64,000 bases of DNA. It comes from Anoxynatronum buryatiense (GTDB lineage: Bacteria > Bacillota > Clostridia > Peptostreptococcales > Tindalliaceae). The first letter of the stretch is position 1, and each line of letters begins with the position of its first letter. Shown here piece by piece: positions 9,552 to 18,490 of this stretch. The stretch is from contig NZ_FXUF01000008.1 in assembly GCF_900182905.1 (NCBI RefSeq), positions 124,001 through 188,000 of the forward strand, given 5' to 3'. The notes under the pieces are model-generated. The model had not been told where the DNA came from, ran no database searches, and saw nothing but the letters and a program-made list of their open reading frames with translations. The translations under genes were made by a program, and so were the position numbers.

Positions 9552-10526
9552 ATGAAAACGATAACCTTTTCACAGGCCACCCTGGAGGCCATGCAGGAAG
9601 AAATGCGACGGGATAACACTGTCTTTGTCATGGGAGAAGATATTGCCAAACAGGGAGGCATCTTCGGACAGTTCAAGGGACTTCCTGAAGAGTTCGGCCA
9701 TGACCGGGTGCGTGATACCCCCATTTCTGAGACAGCCATCGTTGGAGCTGCCGTCGGAGCAGCCCTGGCGGGAACACGGCCGGTGGCAGACATGCACTTT
9801 GCCGATTTCATCGGCGTCTGCATGGATGAAGTCTTTAATCAAATGGCAAAAATCCGCTACATGTTTGGCGGTCAGACATCGGTTCCCATGGTCTTGCGGG
9901 CACCCGACGGGCTGGTTCGTTCAGCTGCAGCACAGCACTCCCAGAGTGTGGAATCATGGTTTCTTCACATTCCCGGACTGAAAGTGGTGGCACCTTCCAA
10001 CCCGGCAGATGCCAAAGGGCTTCTCAAAGCTGCTATTCGGGACGACAATCCGGTCTTGTACTTTGAAAACAAAGACCTTTTCCGCCAGAGTGGCGAAGTG
10101 CCGGAAGATGAAGATTTTCTGGTGCCCATCGGCAAGGCCAACGTGGTGAAGGAAGGCAAAGATGTCACCATCGTTTCCTACTCCATTATGATGAAAAACG
10201 CCATGGAAACCGCAGAAATACTGGCAAAAGACGGCATTGATGCTGAAGTCATTGATCTGCGAACCATCTCGCCCATCGACAGAGAAGCTATTTTAACCTC
10301 TGTGAGTAAAACCCACCGCCTGCTGATTGCCCACGAAGCCGTGAAAATTGGCGGGGTGGGTGCGGAGATTTCAGCCATGGTGGCAGAAGAAGCCATTGAT
10401 CAGCTGGATGCCCCCATTGTCCGCGTGGGAGCCAAGTACACCCCTGTGCCATTCAGCCCCACGCTGGAAGCGGCCTATCGTCCCACCACGGCAGAAATGG
10501 TGGCAGGCATCAAAGGAATGTTTTAG
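9552..10526 (+). CDS. acoB: Acetoin/2-oxoacid dehydrogenase E1 beta subunit
   Basis: This is the E1 beta chain (324 aa), partner of the alpha chain 14 bases upstream. It has the transketolase-type pyrimidine-binding region (FVMGEDIAKQGGIFGQFKGL) and the C-terminal swivel domain (LLIAHEAVKIGGVGAEI). The length is typical. AGGAGGG precedes the ATG. A strong hairpin after the stop, without a T-run, separates it from the TRAP transporter genes in the same direction. Confidence 0.93.
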   Translation: MKTITFSQATLEAMQEEMRRDNTVFVMGEDIAKQGGIFGQFKGLPEEFGHDRVRDTPISETAIVGAAVGAALAGTRPVADMHFADFIGVCMDEVFNQMAKIRYMFGGQTSVPMVLRAPDGLVRSAAAQHSQSVESWFLHIPGLKVVAPSNPADAKGLLKAAIRDDNPVLYFENKDLFRQSGEVPEDEDFLVPIGKANVVKEGKDVTIVSYSIMMKNAMETAEILAKDGIDAEVIDLRTISPIDREAILTSVSKTHRLLIAHEAVKIGGVGAEISAMVAEEAIDQLDAPIVRVGAKYTPVPFSPTLEAAYRPTTAEMVAGIKGMF

Positions 10527-10562
10527 GAACTGAAGCGCTGATGATCCTTGAAGGGCATGGCT

Positions 10563-10587
10563 CAGACCTGCCGTATCGGCAGGTCTG
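10563..10587 (+). other. Intercistronic hairpin between acoB and dctP
   Basis: An 11-bp perfect stem (CAGACCTGCCG / CGGCAGGTCTG) with loop TAT. No T-run follows, so it is better read as an RNA-stabilising or processing element than as a terminator. It could make the levels of acoAB and of the binding protein differ. Confidence 0.5.
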
Positions 10588-10626
10588 TCATGATAAACAA
10601 AAAAAGAGAACGAAGGAGGAGAAAGA

Positions 10627-11694
10627 ATGAAAAAGAAGTTGGTACTTGTATTGGCATTGCTAATGTTGGTGAGTCTTTTTGCCACTGCCTGTGGGCAGTC
10701 AACCCCCGCTCCAGCTCCAGCTCCGGAACCGGCAGCAGAAGGCAGTGAACCGGCAGCAGCCCCTGAGGTTGAGTTTCCGGAAATGACCCTGCGCATGAGC
10801 GTCACCACTTCCGATGTGGGCTCCTGGTACATGGGCGGTATGAAAATGGCTGAAATTGTCAGCGAGCGCACCGGTGGCAAAGTGAATATCGAAGTGTACC
10901 CCAACGAACAGCTCTCCGGTGGTAACCAGGGAGTTGGTATTGAGCAGGTGCAGCAGGGCGTGACTGACATGTCCTTCCACTCCACCATCATTTACTCCAT
11001 CATGGATCCCAAGTTCAGCGTGGTCTCCATGCCCTGGATCATTCCCAACATCAGTGACATGGATCAGGCCATGGCGGGTGAACCGGGCGAAGCCATCAAA
11101 GAGATCGTTCGCAGCAAGGGAATCGAACCCCTGGCCTTTGGTGAAAACGGTTACCGTCAGTTGACCACCAACCGCCGTGCGGTTAGAACCCCGGCGGATA
11201 TGAGCGGCATGAAAATCCGTATCCCCGGTATTCAAATGTACATCGACCTTTTCCAGGCACTGGGAGCTGACCCAACAGCCATGAACTTTGCAGAAGTGTT
11301 TACTGCCCTTCAGCAGGGAACCATCGACGGTCAGGAGAACCCACTGCCGGTCATTACCACCAACCGGCTCTATGAAGTACAGGAATATGTGACCCTGTGG
11401 AACTACTCTTATGACCCACTGGTCATCGGTATCAACATGAACAAATTCAACTCCTTCAGCCCGGAACTGCAGCAGATCTTCCGTGAAGCCGCAGCAGAAG
11501 CAGCAGCTTACCAGATCGACCTGAACCGTCAGGAAGAAGCAGAAGCTATTGCCTTCCTGGAAGAGCAGGGAATGGAAGTCATTGAACTGACAGATGCAGA
11601 AGTGGCTGCATTCCGTGACCTGATGGCACCGGTTTATGAAAAATATGAACCTATCATTGGGGAAGACCTGATGAACCTGTTCCTGAATTTCTAA
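10627..11694 (+). CDS. dctP: TRAP transporter solute-binding protein (DctP family)
   Basis: This is the extracytoplasmic binding subunit of a TRAP (ATP-independent, ion-gradient driven) carboxylate importer. The 355-aa product begins with a lipoprotein signal ending FATAC, so in a Gram-positive cell it should be anchored on the outer face of the membrane. An Ala/Pro linker follows. The core has DctP features: the GGNQGVGIEQVQ region, PADMSGMKIRIPG with the substrate-carboxylate arginine, and FAEVFTALQQGTIDGQENP. An AGGAGG-type site precedes the ATG. It is encoded inside an aco-type operon, so the likely cargo is a substrate of that dehydrogenase or a related hydroxy/oxo acid. Confidence 0.93.
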   Translation: MKKKLVLVLALLMLVSLFATACGQSTPAPAPAPEPAAEGSEPAAAPEVEFPEMTLRMSVTTSDVGSWYMGGMKMAEIVSERTGGKVNIEVYPNEQLSGGNQGVGIEQVQQGVTDMSFHSTIIYSIMDPKFSVVSMPWIIPNISDMDQAMAGEPGEAIKEIVRSKGIEPLAFGENGYRQLTTNRRAVRTPADMSGMKIRIPGIQMYIDLFQALGADPTAMNFAEVFTALQQGTIDGQENPLPVITTNRLYEVQEYVTLWNYSYDPLVIGINMNKFNSFSPELQQIFREAAAEAAAYQIDLNRQEEAEAIAFLEEQGMEVIELTDAEVAAFRDLMAPVYEKYEPIIGEDLMNLFLNF

Positions 11695-11743
11695 AAAGCA
11701 TCAGCAATCCATTTGGTTTTGCAACCCTTAAAACGTTACAGCC

Positions 11744-11766
11744 GCGGTCTGTCATTGGCAGACCGC
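11744..11766 (+). other. Intercistronic hairpin between dctP and dctQ
   Basis: GCGGTCTG and CAGACCGC pair around a seven-base loop with no T-run. Binding-protein genes are often followed by such stems, which protect the upstream mRNA and reduce permease expression. Confidence 0.45.
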
Positions 11767-11788
11767 ACTGTAGCATGGAGGTGCCATC

Positions 11789-12262
11789 ATGATCAAGTAC
11801 TACAATCAACTGGAACGTATGGCCAAACTGATCCTTATTCTAAGTCTGGCAGTGATGGCCATTATTAATATTGCCAATGTTGTGTCCCGCTATCTTCTCA
11901 GCACATCCCTGGCATACACTGAAGAACTGGTCACCAATCTATTTGTCTACAACACCTTTATTGGGGCCAGTGTAGCCGCCCGAAAGGGAGCTCATCTGGG
12001 TATGCCCATTATTTATGACCGATTAAACGAAAAAAACCAGCGGTGGATGATGTTTGGCGTGGCACTGCTGTCAGCGGCGCTTTTTCTGGTACTGCTGCGA
12101 TTCGGCTTCACCATGGCCCGCGACCAGTTCAACTTCGGTCAGCGAACCCCTGCACTGGGACTACCTGCCTGGATCTTTGGCGCAGCCATTCCCATTGGCG
12201 GTCTGTTTATGGCAGCGGCCTTTTTAGTGGGCGGCTATGAAACCCTGAAAGGAAAGAGGTGA
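11789..12262 (+). CDS. dctQ: TRAP transporter small permease (DctQ)
   Basis: This four-helix membrane subunit of the TRAP transporter has 157 aa. Family features are the N-terminal helix, the VVSRYLL motif, SLAYTEELVTNLFVYNTFIGA and the RKGAHLGM loop. Translation starts at ATG 11789 behind GGAGGTG. The stop overlaps the possible GTG start of dctM, so the two permease subunits are coupled. Confidence 0.9.
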   Translation: MIKYYNQLERMAKLILILSLAVMAIINIANVVSRYLLSTSLAYTEELVTNLFVYNTFIGASVAARKGAHLGMPIIYDRLNEKNQRWMMFGVALLSAALFLVLLRFGFTMARDQFNFGQRTPALGLPAWIFGAAIPIGGLFMAAAFLVGGYETLKGKR

Positions 12263-12267
12263 TCAAC

Positions 12268-13551
12268 ATGAGCCCGGTAGCCTTAACGTTGTTTGGATCA
12301 CTGTTCATCCTTCTGATCCTGAATGTTCCCATTGCGGTATCACTGGCCTTATCTTCCGTTGTGACACTTTTTATTTTTGATATCCCGCTGTCTATTTTTC
12401 CCTTCACCATGTACACGGCAACGGCCAAGTTCACATTACTGGCCATTCCTTTTTTCATTCTGGCAGGCACCATTATGGAAAAATCAGGGATCTCCAAAAG
12501 GCTCATCAATTTTGCCAATCTGGTGGTGGGTCATCTGAAGGGTGGTCTGGCCATTGTCACCGTGCTAACCTCCTGTTTCTTTGCAGCCATTTCCGGTTCA
12601 GGGCCGGCAACCGTGGCAGCCCTGGGGAATATGCTGGTGCCCGCCATGGAAGAATCAGGATATGACAAAGGAATGTCGGCGGCCCTGCTTTCTGCCTCCG
12701 GAGCCATTGGCATCATCATACCTCCCAGTATTGCCTTTGTGGTGTACGGGGTGGTGGCGCAGGTGTCCATCGGGAAACTCTTTATTGCAGGGATTATTCC
12801 TGGTCTTTTATTCGGGTTGACGCTCATTGTGGCCAGTCTCATTGTTTCCCGCAAATATAATATCAAGCAAACAGGTGCGGCAACGGGAAAACAGCTGAGA
12901 AAAGCCTTTGTGGAGGCCATTTGGGGTATTATGACCCCGGTGATCATCCTTGGCGGTATCTACGGTGGTATTTTCACACCTACAGAAGCAGCCGGTGTGG
13001 CGGTTTTCTATGGGTTGATTGTAGGGCTGTTCATCTATCGTGATCTGAAACCCAAAGCCGTTCCCAGTCTGCTGGTGGAATCCTCTGTCAGCTCGGCGGT
13101 GGTGATGCTCATTGTGGCCGCGGCTTCCCTCTTTGCATGGATCATTACCACCCAGGGAATTGCCCGGGATCTGGCAGATGTGCTCCTAAGCATTACTTCC
13201 AACAAGTATGGCATCCTCATGATCATCAACATCATTCTGCTCATTGCCGGCTGTTTTATCGATGCCGTCAGTGCCTATTACATTTTGATGCCCATCTTCC
13301 TTCCCATTCTCAACATCGTGGGAATTGACCTCCTTCATTTTGGGGTGGTGATGACGGTGAACCTGGCCATCGGGCAGATCACACCACCGGTGGGTGTGAA
13401 CCTTTATGTGGCTTGCGGTATTGCCGATATCGGCATCAACCGAATTTCCAAGTCCATTGTACCCTTCCTGGTGGCTTCACTGGTGGCACTTTTACTGGTG
13501 ACGTACCTGCCCATCCTGTCGCTGGGATTACCGGCACTCATGGGTATGTAA
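12268..13551 (+). CDS. dctM: TRAP transporter large permease (DctM)
   Basis: This is the large membrane subunit (427 aa, about 12 helices) that forms the transport channel. It has the DctM features GLAIVTVLTSCFFAAISGSG, the segment SASGAIGIIIPPS and the C-terminal QITPPVGVNLYVA. I take ATG 12268, with AAGAGGTGA at 12254-12262; an in-frame GTG at 12259 overlaps the dctQ stop and is possible but lies within that ribosome site. Confidence 0.92.
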   Translation: MSPVALTLFGSLFILLILNVPIAVSLALSSVVTLFIFDIPLSIFPFTMYTATAKFTLLAIPFFILAGTIMEKSGISKRLINFANLVVGHLKGGLAIVTVLTSCFFAAISGSGPATVAALGNMLVPAMEESGYDKGMSAALLSASGAIGIIIPPSIAFVVYGVVAQVSIGKLFIAGIIPGLLFGLTLIVASLIVSRKYNIKQTGAATGKQLRKAFVEAIWGIMTPVIILGGIYGGIFTPTEAAGVAVFYGLIVGLFIYRDLKPKAVPSLLVESSVSSAVVMLIVAAASLFAWIITTQGIARDLADVLLSITSNKYGILMIINIILLIAGCFIDAVSAYYILMPIFLPILNIVGIDLLHFGVVMTVNLAIGQITPPVGVNLYVACGIADIGINRISKSIVPFLVASLVALLLVTYLPILSLGLPALMGM

Positions 13552-13587
13552 CATCACACGGCCATTAGCCGGAAAAGGAGGATGACT

Positions 13588-14064
13588 GTGAGCTATACAG
13601 CAGCCGCTACCCGGGGTAAGACCCTGGTGGCACGCATATTACCCGGAGAAGACCTGATTCCCTCCATCATCGAATGTTGTCGGGAACATGGTGTTAAGGC
13701 CGGCTTTATCACCGTGTGCATCGGCAGTCTGCGCAAGGCATCTTTTGTCTACGCGGTGGAGAACAAAGAGACATATTACAAAATGGTTTACAGTGAGGCA
13801 CAAAAGCTGGATGGCCCCTTTGAGTTTCTGGGAGGCCAGGGGCTGGTGGGGCTGGACGAACATGACGGCTGGCAGGTTCATCTCCATGCATCTTTCTGCG
13901 ACAAAGATCGGAATGTGCTGGCAGGACACATGCTGGATGAAGGGAATCTGGTGTTGGCCACCATGGAAGTGGTGATCCAGGAAATCAGCGATATTTCCCT
14001 GAAACGCATCTATCATCATCAAAGCGGGTTCAGCTTCTTTACCCCTTTGCCGAAAGAGGAGTGA
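13588..14064 (+). CDS. PCC/PPC-domain (DUF296) protein
   Basis: This is a small 158-aa protein made almost wholly of a PCC (plant and prokaryote conserved) domain, including HLHASFCDKDRNVLAGHML with the histidines that bind metal in solved family members, and LVLATMEVVI. In bacteria these are stand-alone, usually trimeric proteins of unknown function, some annotated as DNA-binding. GTG 13588 is preferred because AAGGAGG (13575-13581) directly abuts the ATG at 13582. It sits between dctM and acoC in one transcription unit, so a metabolic or regulatory link to the dehydrogenase is likely, but its role cannot be stated. Confidence 0.8.
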   Translation: MSYTAAATRGKTLVARILPGEDLIPSIIECCREHGVKAGFITVCIGSLRKASFVYAVENKETYYKMVYSEAQKLDGPFEFLGGQGLVGLDEHDGWQVHLHASFCDKDRNVLAGHMLDEGNLVLATMEVVIQEISDISLKRIYHHQSGFSFFTPLPKEE

Positions 14065-14068
14065 AAAC

Positions 14069-15388
14069 ATGGCAACCATTCTCAATATGCCGAAACTGGG
14101 CCTGACCATGACAGAAGGCACTGTTTCCAAATGGAATAAAAAAGAAGGCGACTTGGTGGAAAAAGGAGAAATCCTCTACGAAGTGGCCACAGATAAGATT
14201 AATAATGATGTGGAATGTACGGTTTCCGGAACCTTGTTGAAAATTCTGGTGCCGGAGGGTCAAAAGCAGCAGATTAAAGCACCGGTAGCCATTATCGGAG
14301 AAGCAGGGGAAGACATCACCGCCCTGCTGAACGAGGCTGGAACAGCCCCTGAAGAGACGCCAAAAGAAGTGCCGGCAGCAGCTTCGACAGCGTCCGGCCC
14401 GGCCCCAACAGTGCCGGCGGCAGCAGTGGTGACAGAAGGATACGTGAAAGCCTCGCCCCTGGCCAAAAAACGGGCCAGGGAGTTGGGGCTTGACCTGGCC
14501 CGAATTGCCGGTACCGGCCCTGAGGGACGGGTGGTTGAAAAGGATGTGCTGCAGGCATCAGCAGCAGGAGCGGCCTATAAAATTTCACCGGCAGCGGCGG
14601 GAATGGCCCGTACAGCCGGGATTGATCCGGTCACCATTGGTAAAGACGGCCGCATCATGAAAGAAGACATTCTGAAACAAATGGCAGACCAGGCCCGTCT
14701 GGCGGGCAGCAACCTGACCGAGACCCGCATTCCCATGACACAAATGCGCCAAGTCATTGCCGAGCGTATGCTTCAAAGTGTGCAGGTTTCACCGGCGGTT
14801 CATTATCAGCTGCGGGTGGATGCCACTGAAATGATGAACTTCCGTGACCGTGTGAAACAAAAAAGCAAAATCACCTACACTGATATCCTGGTGGCCATCA
14901 CTGCCCGGGTGCTGCGCAGGCATCCCCTGCTGAATGCCAGTGTGGACGGTAATGACATTTTGGTGCGCAACTATGTGAACATGGGTGTGGCAGTTGCTTT
15001 GGAAGAAGGTTTGCTGGTGCCTGTGGTGAAAAATGCGGACCTGAAAAGTTTCCGTGAAATTGGCCGCGAGATCAGTGAACTGGCGGCAAAGGCCAGAGGC
15101 AATGCCCTCACCATGGAAGAAATGAGCGGCGGCACCTTCACCATCACCAATTTGGGCATGTTTGGCATGGAGGCCTTCACCCCCATTATCAATCAGCCGG
15201 AAGTGGCCATTCTGGGCGTCAACAGTATTGTGGAAACACCGGTTTCAGAAAATGGCACACTGGTCTTCAAGCCCATGATTAACCTGAGTCTGTCGGCGGA
15301 CCACCGGGTGGTGGACGGTGCCGTGGCAGCGCATTTCATGCAGGATCTGAAGGAAGCTGTTGAAAATCCCCTCACACTTCTCTGGTAG
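14069..15388 (+). CDS. acoC: Dihydrolipoamide acyltransferase E2
   Basis: This is the core E2 of the acetoin-type dehydrogenase complex, 439 aa. It has one lipoyl domain with the acceptor Lys43 in ATDKINND, an Ala/Pro linker, then two peripheral-subunit-binding motifs in tandem (about residues 127-162, ASPLAKKRARELGLDL, and about 171-207, ISPAAAGMARTAGIDP). The catalytic domain ends in SADHRVVDG, which carries the His/Asp pair. E2 enzymes usually have one such binding motif, so the second copy is unusual. The ATG follows the PCC-protein stop by four bases, with its ribosome site inside that gene, indicating coupling. Confidence 0.93.
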   Translation: MATILNMPKLGLTMTEGTVSKWNKKEGDLVEKGEILYEVATDKINNDVECTVSGTLLKILVPEGQKQQIKAPVAIIGEAGEDITALLNEAGTAPEETPKEVPAAASTASGPAPTVPAAAVVTEGYVKASPLAKKRARELGLDLARIAGTGPEGRVVEKDVLQASAAGAAYKISPAAAGMARTAGIDPVTIGKDGRIMKEDILKQMADQARLAGSNLTETRIPMTQMRQVIAERMLQSVQVSPAVHYQLRVDATEMMNFRDRVKQKSKITYTDILVAITARVLRRHPLLNASVDGNDILVRNYVNMGVAVALEEGLLVPVVKNADLKSFREIGREISELAAKARGNALTMEEMSGGTFTITNLGMFGMEAFTPIINQPEVAILGVNSIVETPVSENGTLVFKPMINLSLSADHRVVDGAVAAHFMQDLKEAVENPLTLLW

Positions 15389-15416
15389 ACAGTGTGATTA
15401 ACTGAGGTGAATGACC

Positions 15417-16805
15417 ATGCGAATTGTAGTGATAGGCGGCGGGCCGGGCGGATATGTGGCAGCCATCCGGGCGGCACAGCTGGGCGGCGAAGTGACCCTT
15501 GTTGAAAAAGCCTCTTTGGGAGGTACCTGCCTGAATGTGGGGTGCATTCCCACCAAGGTGCTGGCCCACAGCACCGAACTGCTTCAGGAAATACGCCATG
15601 CAGAAACCTACGGACTGGAAGTGCCGGCGGTATCGGTGAACTGGCCGCGCCTCCAGGAACGGAAACAGGCAGTGGTGAATCAGCTGGTGGAAGGCGTGGG
15701 CGGGCTGCTGCGTTCCTGGAATGTGGAAGTCATTCAGGCAGAGGCATCCTTTGCCAACGAACAGGAGTTGCTGTTGAAGGAATCATCAGGGGGAACCCGG
15801 TTGCTGCCCTTTGACAAGGCCATTCTGGCTGCCGGATCAGAAAGTGTGCAGCTGCCTTTGCCGGGAGCCGACCACCCCGGGATTCTCACCAGCACCGAAG
15901 CCCTGTCCCTTGAAACCATTCCCGAAAGCCTGTGTGTCATCGGCGGCGGTGTGATTGGCACCGAATTTGCCGGCATTTATGCAGGCATGGGCACAAAAGT
16001 GACGGTCATCGAGATGCTGCCTGAAATTCTGGTGAACATGGAACCGGAGCTGACGGCAATGGTTCAGATGATCATGGAAGAAGAGGGTGTTCAGTTCCAC
16101 ACCGACACCCAGGTAAAATCCATTGAAAAAACACCGGCGGGGTTTGTGGTGAATGCCCGGTGCCAGGGCCAGCCGGTAACAGTTGCGGCACAACATGTTC
16201 TCATGGCCGCTGGAAGACGTCCGGCCACTGCCTCTCTGGGGCTGGAAAAAGCAGGTATTCGCACCGAAAAAGGCCGGGTACTGGTGAATGACCGGTTGCA
16301 GACATCCCTGCCCCATGTGTACGCCATCGGCGACTGCACCGGGGGCACCATGCTGGCGCACACGGCATCAGCCCAGGGTGTGGCGGCAGCGGAAACCATC
16401 ATGGGTCATTACACGGAAGCCCGTTTTGATACCATTCCTTCCTGCGTGTATATTCGTCCGGAATATGCTTCGGTGGGATTGACAGAAGCCGCTGCCAAAG
16501 CAAAGGGCTATGCCGTCAAGACAGGCAAATTTGCCCTTACCGGAAACGGAAAAGCATTGATTATGAACAACGGGGTGGGCATGGTGAAATTTGTGGCCGA
16601 TGCCGCCACCGATGAAGTGCTGGGACTGCATATATTAGGGCCCCGGGCAACCGATCTCATCAGTGAAGGCACCCTGGCCCTGCGCCTGGAAGCCACCCTG
16701 AAAGAAATCGGAACCACCATTCATGCCCATCCCACTTTGGCAGAAGCCATTCTGGAAGCGGCCCATGCCGCTCAGGGACACTGCATTCATATGCCCAAGC
16801 CCTGA
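15417..16805 (+). CDS. acoL: Dihydrolipoamide dehydrogenase E3 (aco operon)
   Basis: This FAD/NAD E3 reoxidises the lipoyl arm of AcoC. The 463-aa protein has GGGPGGYVAA, the redox Cys38 and Cys43 in GGTCLNVGC, and the C-terminal motif HAHPTLAE. It is a paralogue of the E3 at 4027. ATG 15417 is chosen because TGAGGTGA abuts the alternative ATG at 15411. It is the last gene of the operon and is followed by a strong terminator. Confidence 0.94.
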   Translation: MRIVVIGGGPGGYVAAIRAAQLGGEVTLVEKASLGGTCLNVGCIPTKVLAHSTELLQEIRHAETYGLEVPAVSVNWPRLQERKQAVVNQLVEGVGGLLRSWNVEVIQAEASFANEQELLLKESSGGTRLLPFDKAILAAGSESVQLPLPGADHPGILTSTEALSLETIPESLCVIGGGVIGTEFAGIYAGMGTKVTVIEMLPEILVNMEPELTAMVQMIMEEEGVQFHTDTQVKSIEKTPAGFVVNARCQGQPVTVAAQHVLMAAGRRPATASLGLEKAGIRTEKGRVLVNDRLQTSLPHVYAIGDCTGGTMLAHTASAQGVAAAETIMGHYTEARFDTIPSCVYIRPEYASVGLTEAAAKAKGYAVKTGKFALTGNGKALIMNNGVGMVKFVADAATDEVLGLHILGPRATDLISEGTLALRLEATLKEIGTTIHAHPTLAEAILEAAHAAQGHCIHMPKP

Positions 16806-16837
16806 TAAACCCATTCGTTATCCTCCTCCCTTCTCTT

Positions 16838-16877
16838 GCGGGTGTCGCCTTGTTGCGGCGCCCGCCATATTTTTTTG
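16838..16877 (+). terminator. Terminator of the aco-TRAP operon
   Basis: GCGGGTGTCGC and GCGGCGCCCGC form an 11-bp stem with two G-U pairs and a six-base loop, followed closely by a run of T residues at 16870-16876. Confidence 0.85.
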
Positions 16878-16907
16878 GCATTGGAAACAGCATGCGCAAA
16901 AAAGCTG

Positions 16908-16935
16908 TTGATAACGTTTTAGTAATGGCTATAAG
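16908..16935 (+). promoter_or_regulatory. Promoter of the DUF418 gene
   Basis: TTGATA and TATAAG are separated by 16 bases, about 105 bases before the start codon at 17042. Confidence 0.5.
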
Positions 16936-17041
16936 CTTTTTATTCACTTTTCCTTGTCACCTGTTAACTGAAACAAAAACGACAGGACATCGTAGATGAA
17001 GGCAGAGAGACGTAATGAAAATGTGTGAACGGAGGCTTATA

Positions 17042-18316
17042 ATGAACCAATCAAAAGAAGACACACACTTGGAAAGGCCGATACCCGTTTCAGTGGGTGA
17101 ACGACTCCAGGCAGTCGACATGCTCCGGGGATTTGCCCTCATTGGCGTGTTGTTGGTGAATACCCAAATGTACAACGATACCATGATGGGTTTTTCTGCT
17201 TCCCCGTTAAGCTACACAGGAGCGGCGAACCAGGTGGCGGCCCTGCTGATTCAGATTTTTGCCACCGGCAAGTTCTACACGCTTTTTTCCTTTCTTTTCG
17301 GGCTGGGATTTTACCTGTTCACTGAACGACTGACAGAAAAAGGCCTTCCGGCCATTTCGCTGTTTCGGCGGCGCCTGCTCCTTTTGCTGTGTATTGGATT
17401 TTTCCATTTCGCCTTGTTTTGGCATGGTGATATTCTCATGTCCTATGCCCTGACCGGCTTTCTTCTCATGGCTTTTCGCAAGAAGCAGCCTCAACAGCTG
17501 AAAAAATGGATCATCATCCTGCTGTGCCTGTCCATTCTGGTGATTGGAGGTTTAATGGCCCTGCAGTCGGTGAGCCTGGAATCACTTTCTCCCCAACAGG
17601 CAGAAATGTATGAAGCCCAGATTCAGCAAACGGTGAGTCAGTATCAGGAAGGCAGTTATCCGGCTACCATTGGTTACCGTCTTACGCAGGAACTGCCCAT
17701 TGTCCTCCTTTCAACGATTTTTATCATTCCCAAGCTGCTGGCTCTCTTTCTTGCCGGACTTTATGCGGGTAAAACCCGCATCTTTCAGAAGCTGCATGAC
17801 TTATCAAGCCAAGACGATTCGACAGACAAAAGTGAATCAACAGAACTGCAGGAACAGGTTCGCCGTATCTGGCGTACCAGCGGACTCATCGGCTGGTCAT
17901 TGACAGCCGTTTATGTGGTGGTGGATCTTCAATTGATTCCCGGAGCCGGACTGGCCGCCAGACTGGCGGCAGAATGGGCCCGTGAAATTTCCACGGTGGC
18001 CCTGTGCCTTTTCTACATCACCTCATTGCTGCAGCTGTGGCAGCATCCCCGCTGGCAGCAGCCTTTGGCCTTCTTTCAGGGGGTGGGTCGTCTGGCCCTC
18101 ACCCATTATCTGACCCAGTCGGTGATCCTCTCCCTGGTGTTCTATGGTCACGGTCTGGGGCTGCTGCGCCGCATGCCCCTCTGGCAGGGCATGGTGCTGT
18201 CGCTGGTGATTTACACCCTTCAGCTGCTGGTCAGCCGTCCTTACCTGCGGCGTTTTCGCCAGGGACCGGCGGAGTACCTCTGGCGCAAGGGCACTTATGG
18301 AAAAAGAGCAGCTTAA
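17042..18316 (+). CDS. DUF418 (YeiB-like) membrane protein
   Basis: This is a 424-aa polytopic membrane protein of the YeiB/DUF418 family. The opening VDMLRGFALIGVLLVNTQ is the family signature, and the C-terminal part contains the DUF418 core (VGRLALTHYLTQSVI). About ten membrane segments are visible. YeiB-like proteins resemble acyltransferase-3 type membrane enzymes, but no reaction has been assigned that I can cite. ATG 17042 has CGGAGG six bases upstream; an earlier in-frame ATG (17015) lacks one. It appears monocistronic. Confidence 0.85.
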   Translation: MNQSKEDTHLERPIPVSVGERLQAVDMLRGFALIGVLLVNTQMYNDTMMGFSASPLSYTGAANQVAALLIQIFATGKFYTLFSFLFGLGFYLFTERLTEKGLPAISLFRRRLLLLLCIGFFHFALFWHGDILMSYALTGFLLMAFRKKQPQQLKKWIIILLCLSILVIGGLMALQSVSLESLSPQQAEMYEAQIQQTVSQYQEGSYPATIGYRLTQELPIVLLSTIFIIPKLLALFLAGLYAGKTRIFQKLHDLSSQDDSTDKSESTELQEQVRRIWRTSGLIGWSLTAVYVVVDLQLIPGAGLAARLAAEWAREISTVALCLFYITSLLQLWQHPRWQQPLAFFQGVGRLALTHYLTQSVILSLVFYGHGLGLLRRMPLWQGMVLSLVIYTLQLLVSRPYLRRFRQGPAEYLWRKGTYGKRAA

Positions 18317-18373
18317 ACGAGCGTCGCTGGCTCCTTAAAGCCGCTGCCTTCATCGAATATTGCCAACAGTATG

Positions 18374-18405
18374 ACTCCCTGTCTTTCCCAGAGGCAGGGA
18401 GTTTA
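18374..18405 (+). terminator. Hairpin after the DUF418 gene
   Basis: ACTCCCTG and CAGGGAGT pair around a 13-base loop and are followed by only three T residues, so it is a weak terminator candidate. It abuts the next promoter. Confidence 0.45.
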
Positions 18406-18414
18406 TGGTATAAT
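18406..18414 (+). promoter_or_regulatory. Extended -10 promoter of the SprA-like gene
   Basis: TGGTATAAT is a perfect extended -10 element. It lies about 150 bases before the GTG start, implying a long 5' leader. Confidence 0.5.
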
Positions 18415-18441
18415 CGATACAACAAGAAAGATGGACCCATA

Positions 18442-18490
18442 GGGGTGTGAACCCGTGGTCAGTGAACACGCTGACCGTGATTTCACCCAT
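18442..18490 (+). other. Structured 5' leader of the SprA-like gene
   Basis: GGTCAGTG (18457-18464) pairs with CGCTGACC (18469-18476) around an AACA loop, and GGGTG (18443-18447) can pair with CACCC (18484-18488) to enclose it. It does not match a riboswitch class I recognise. Confidence 0.35.
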
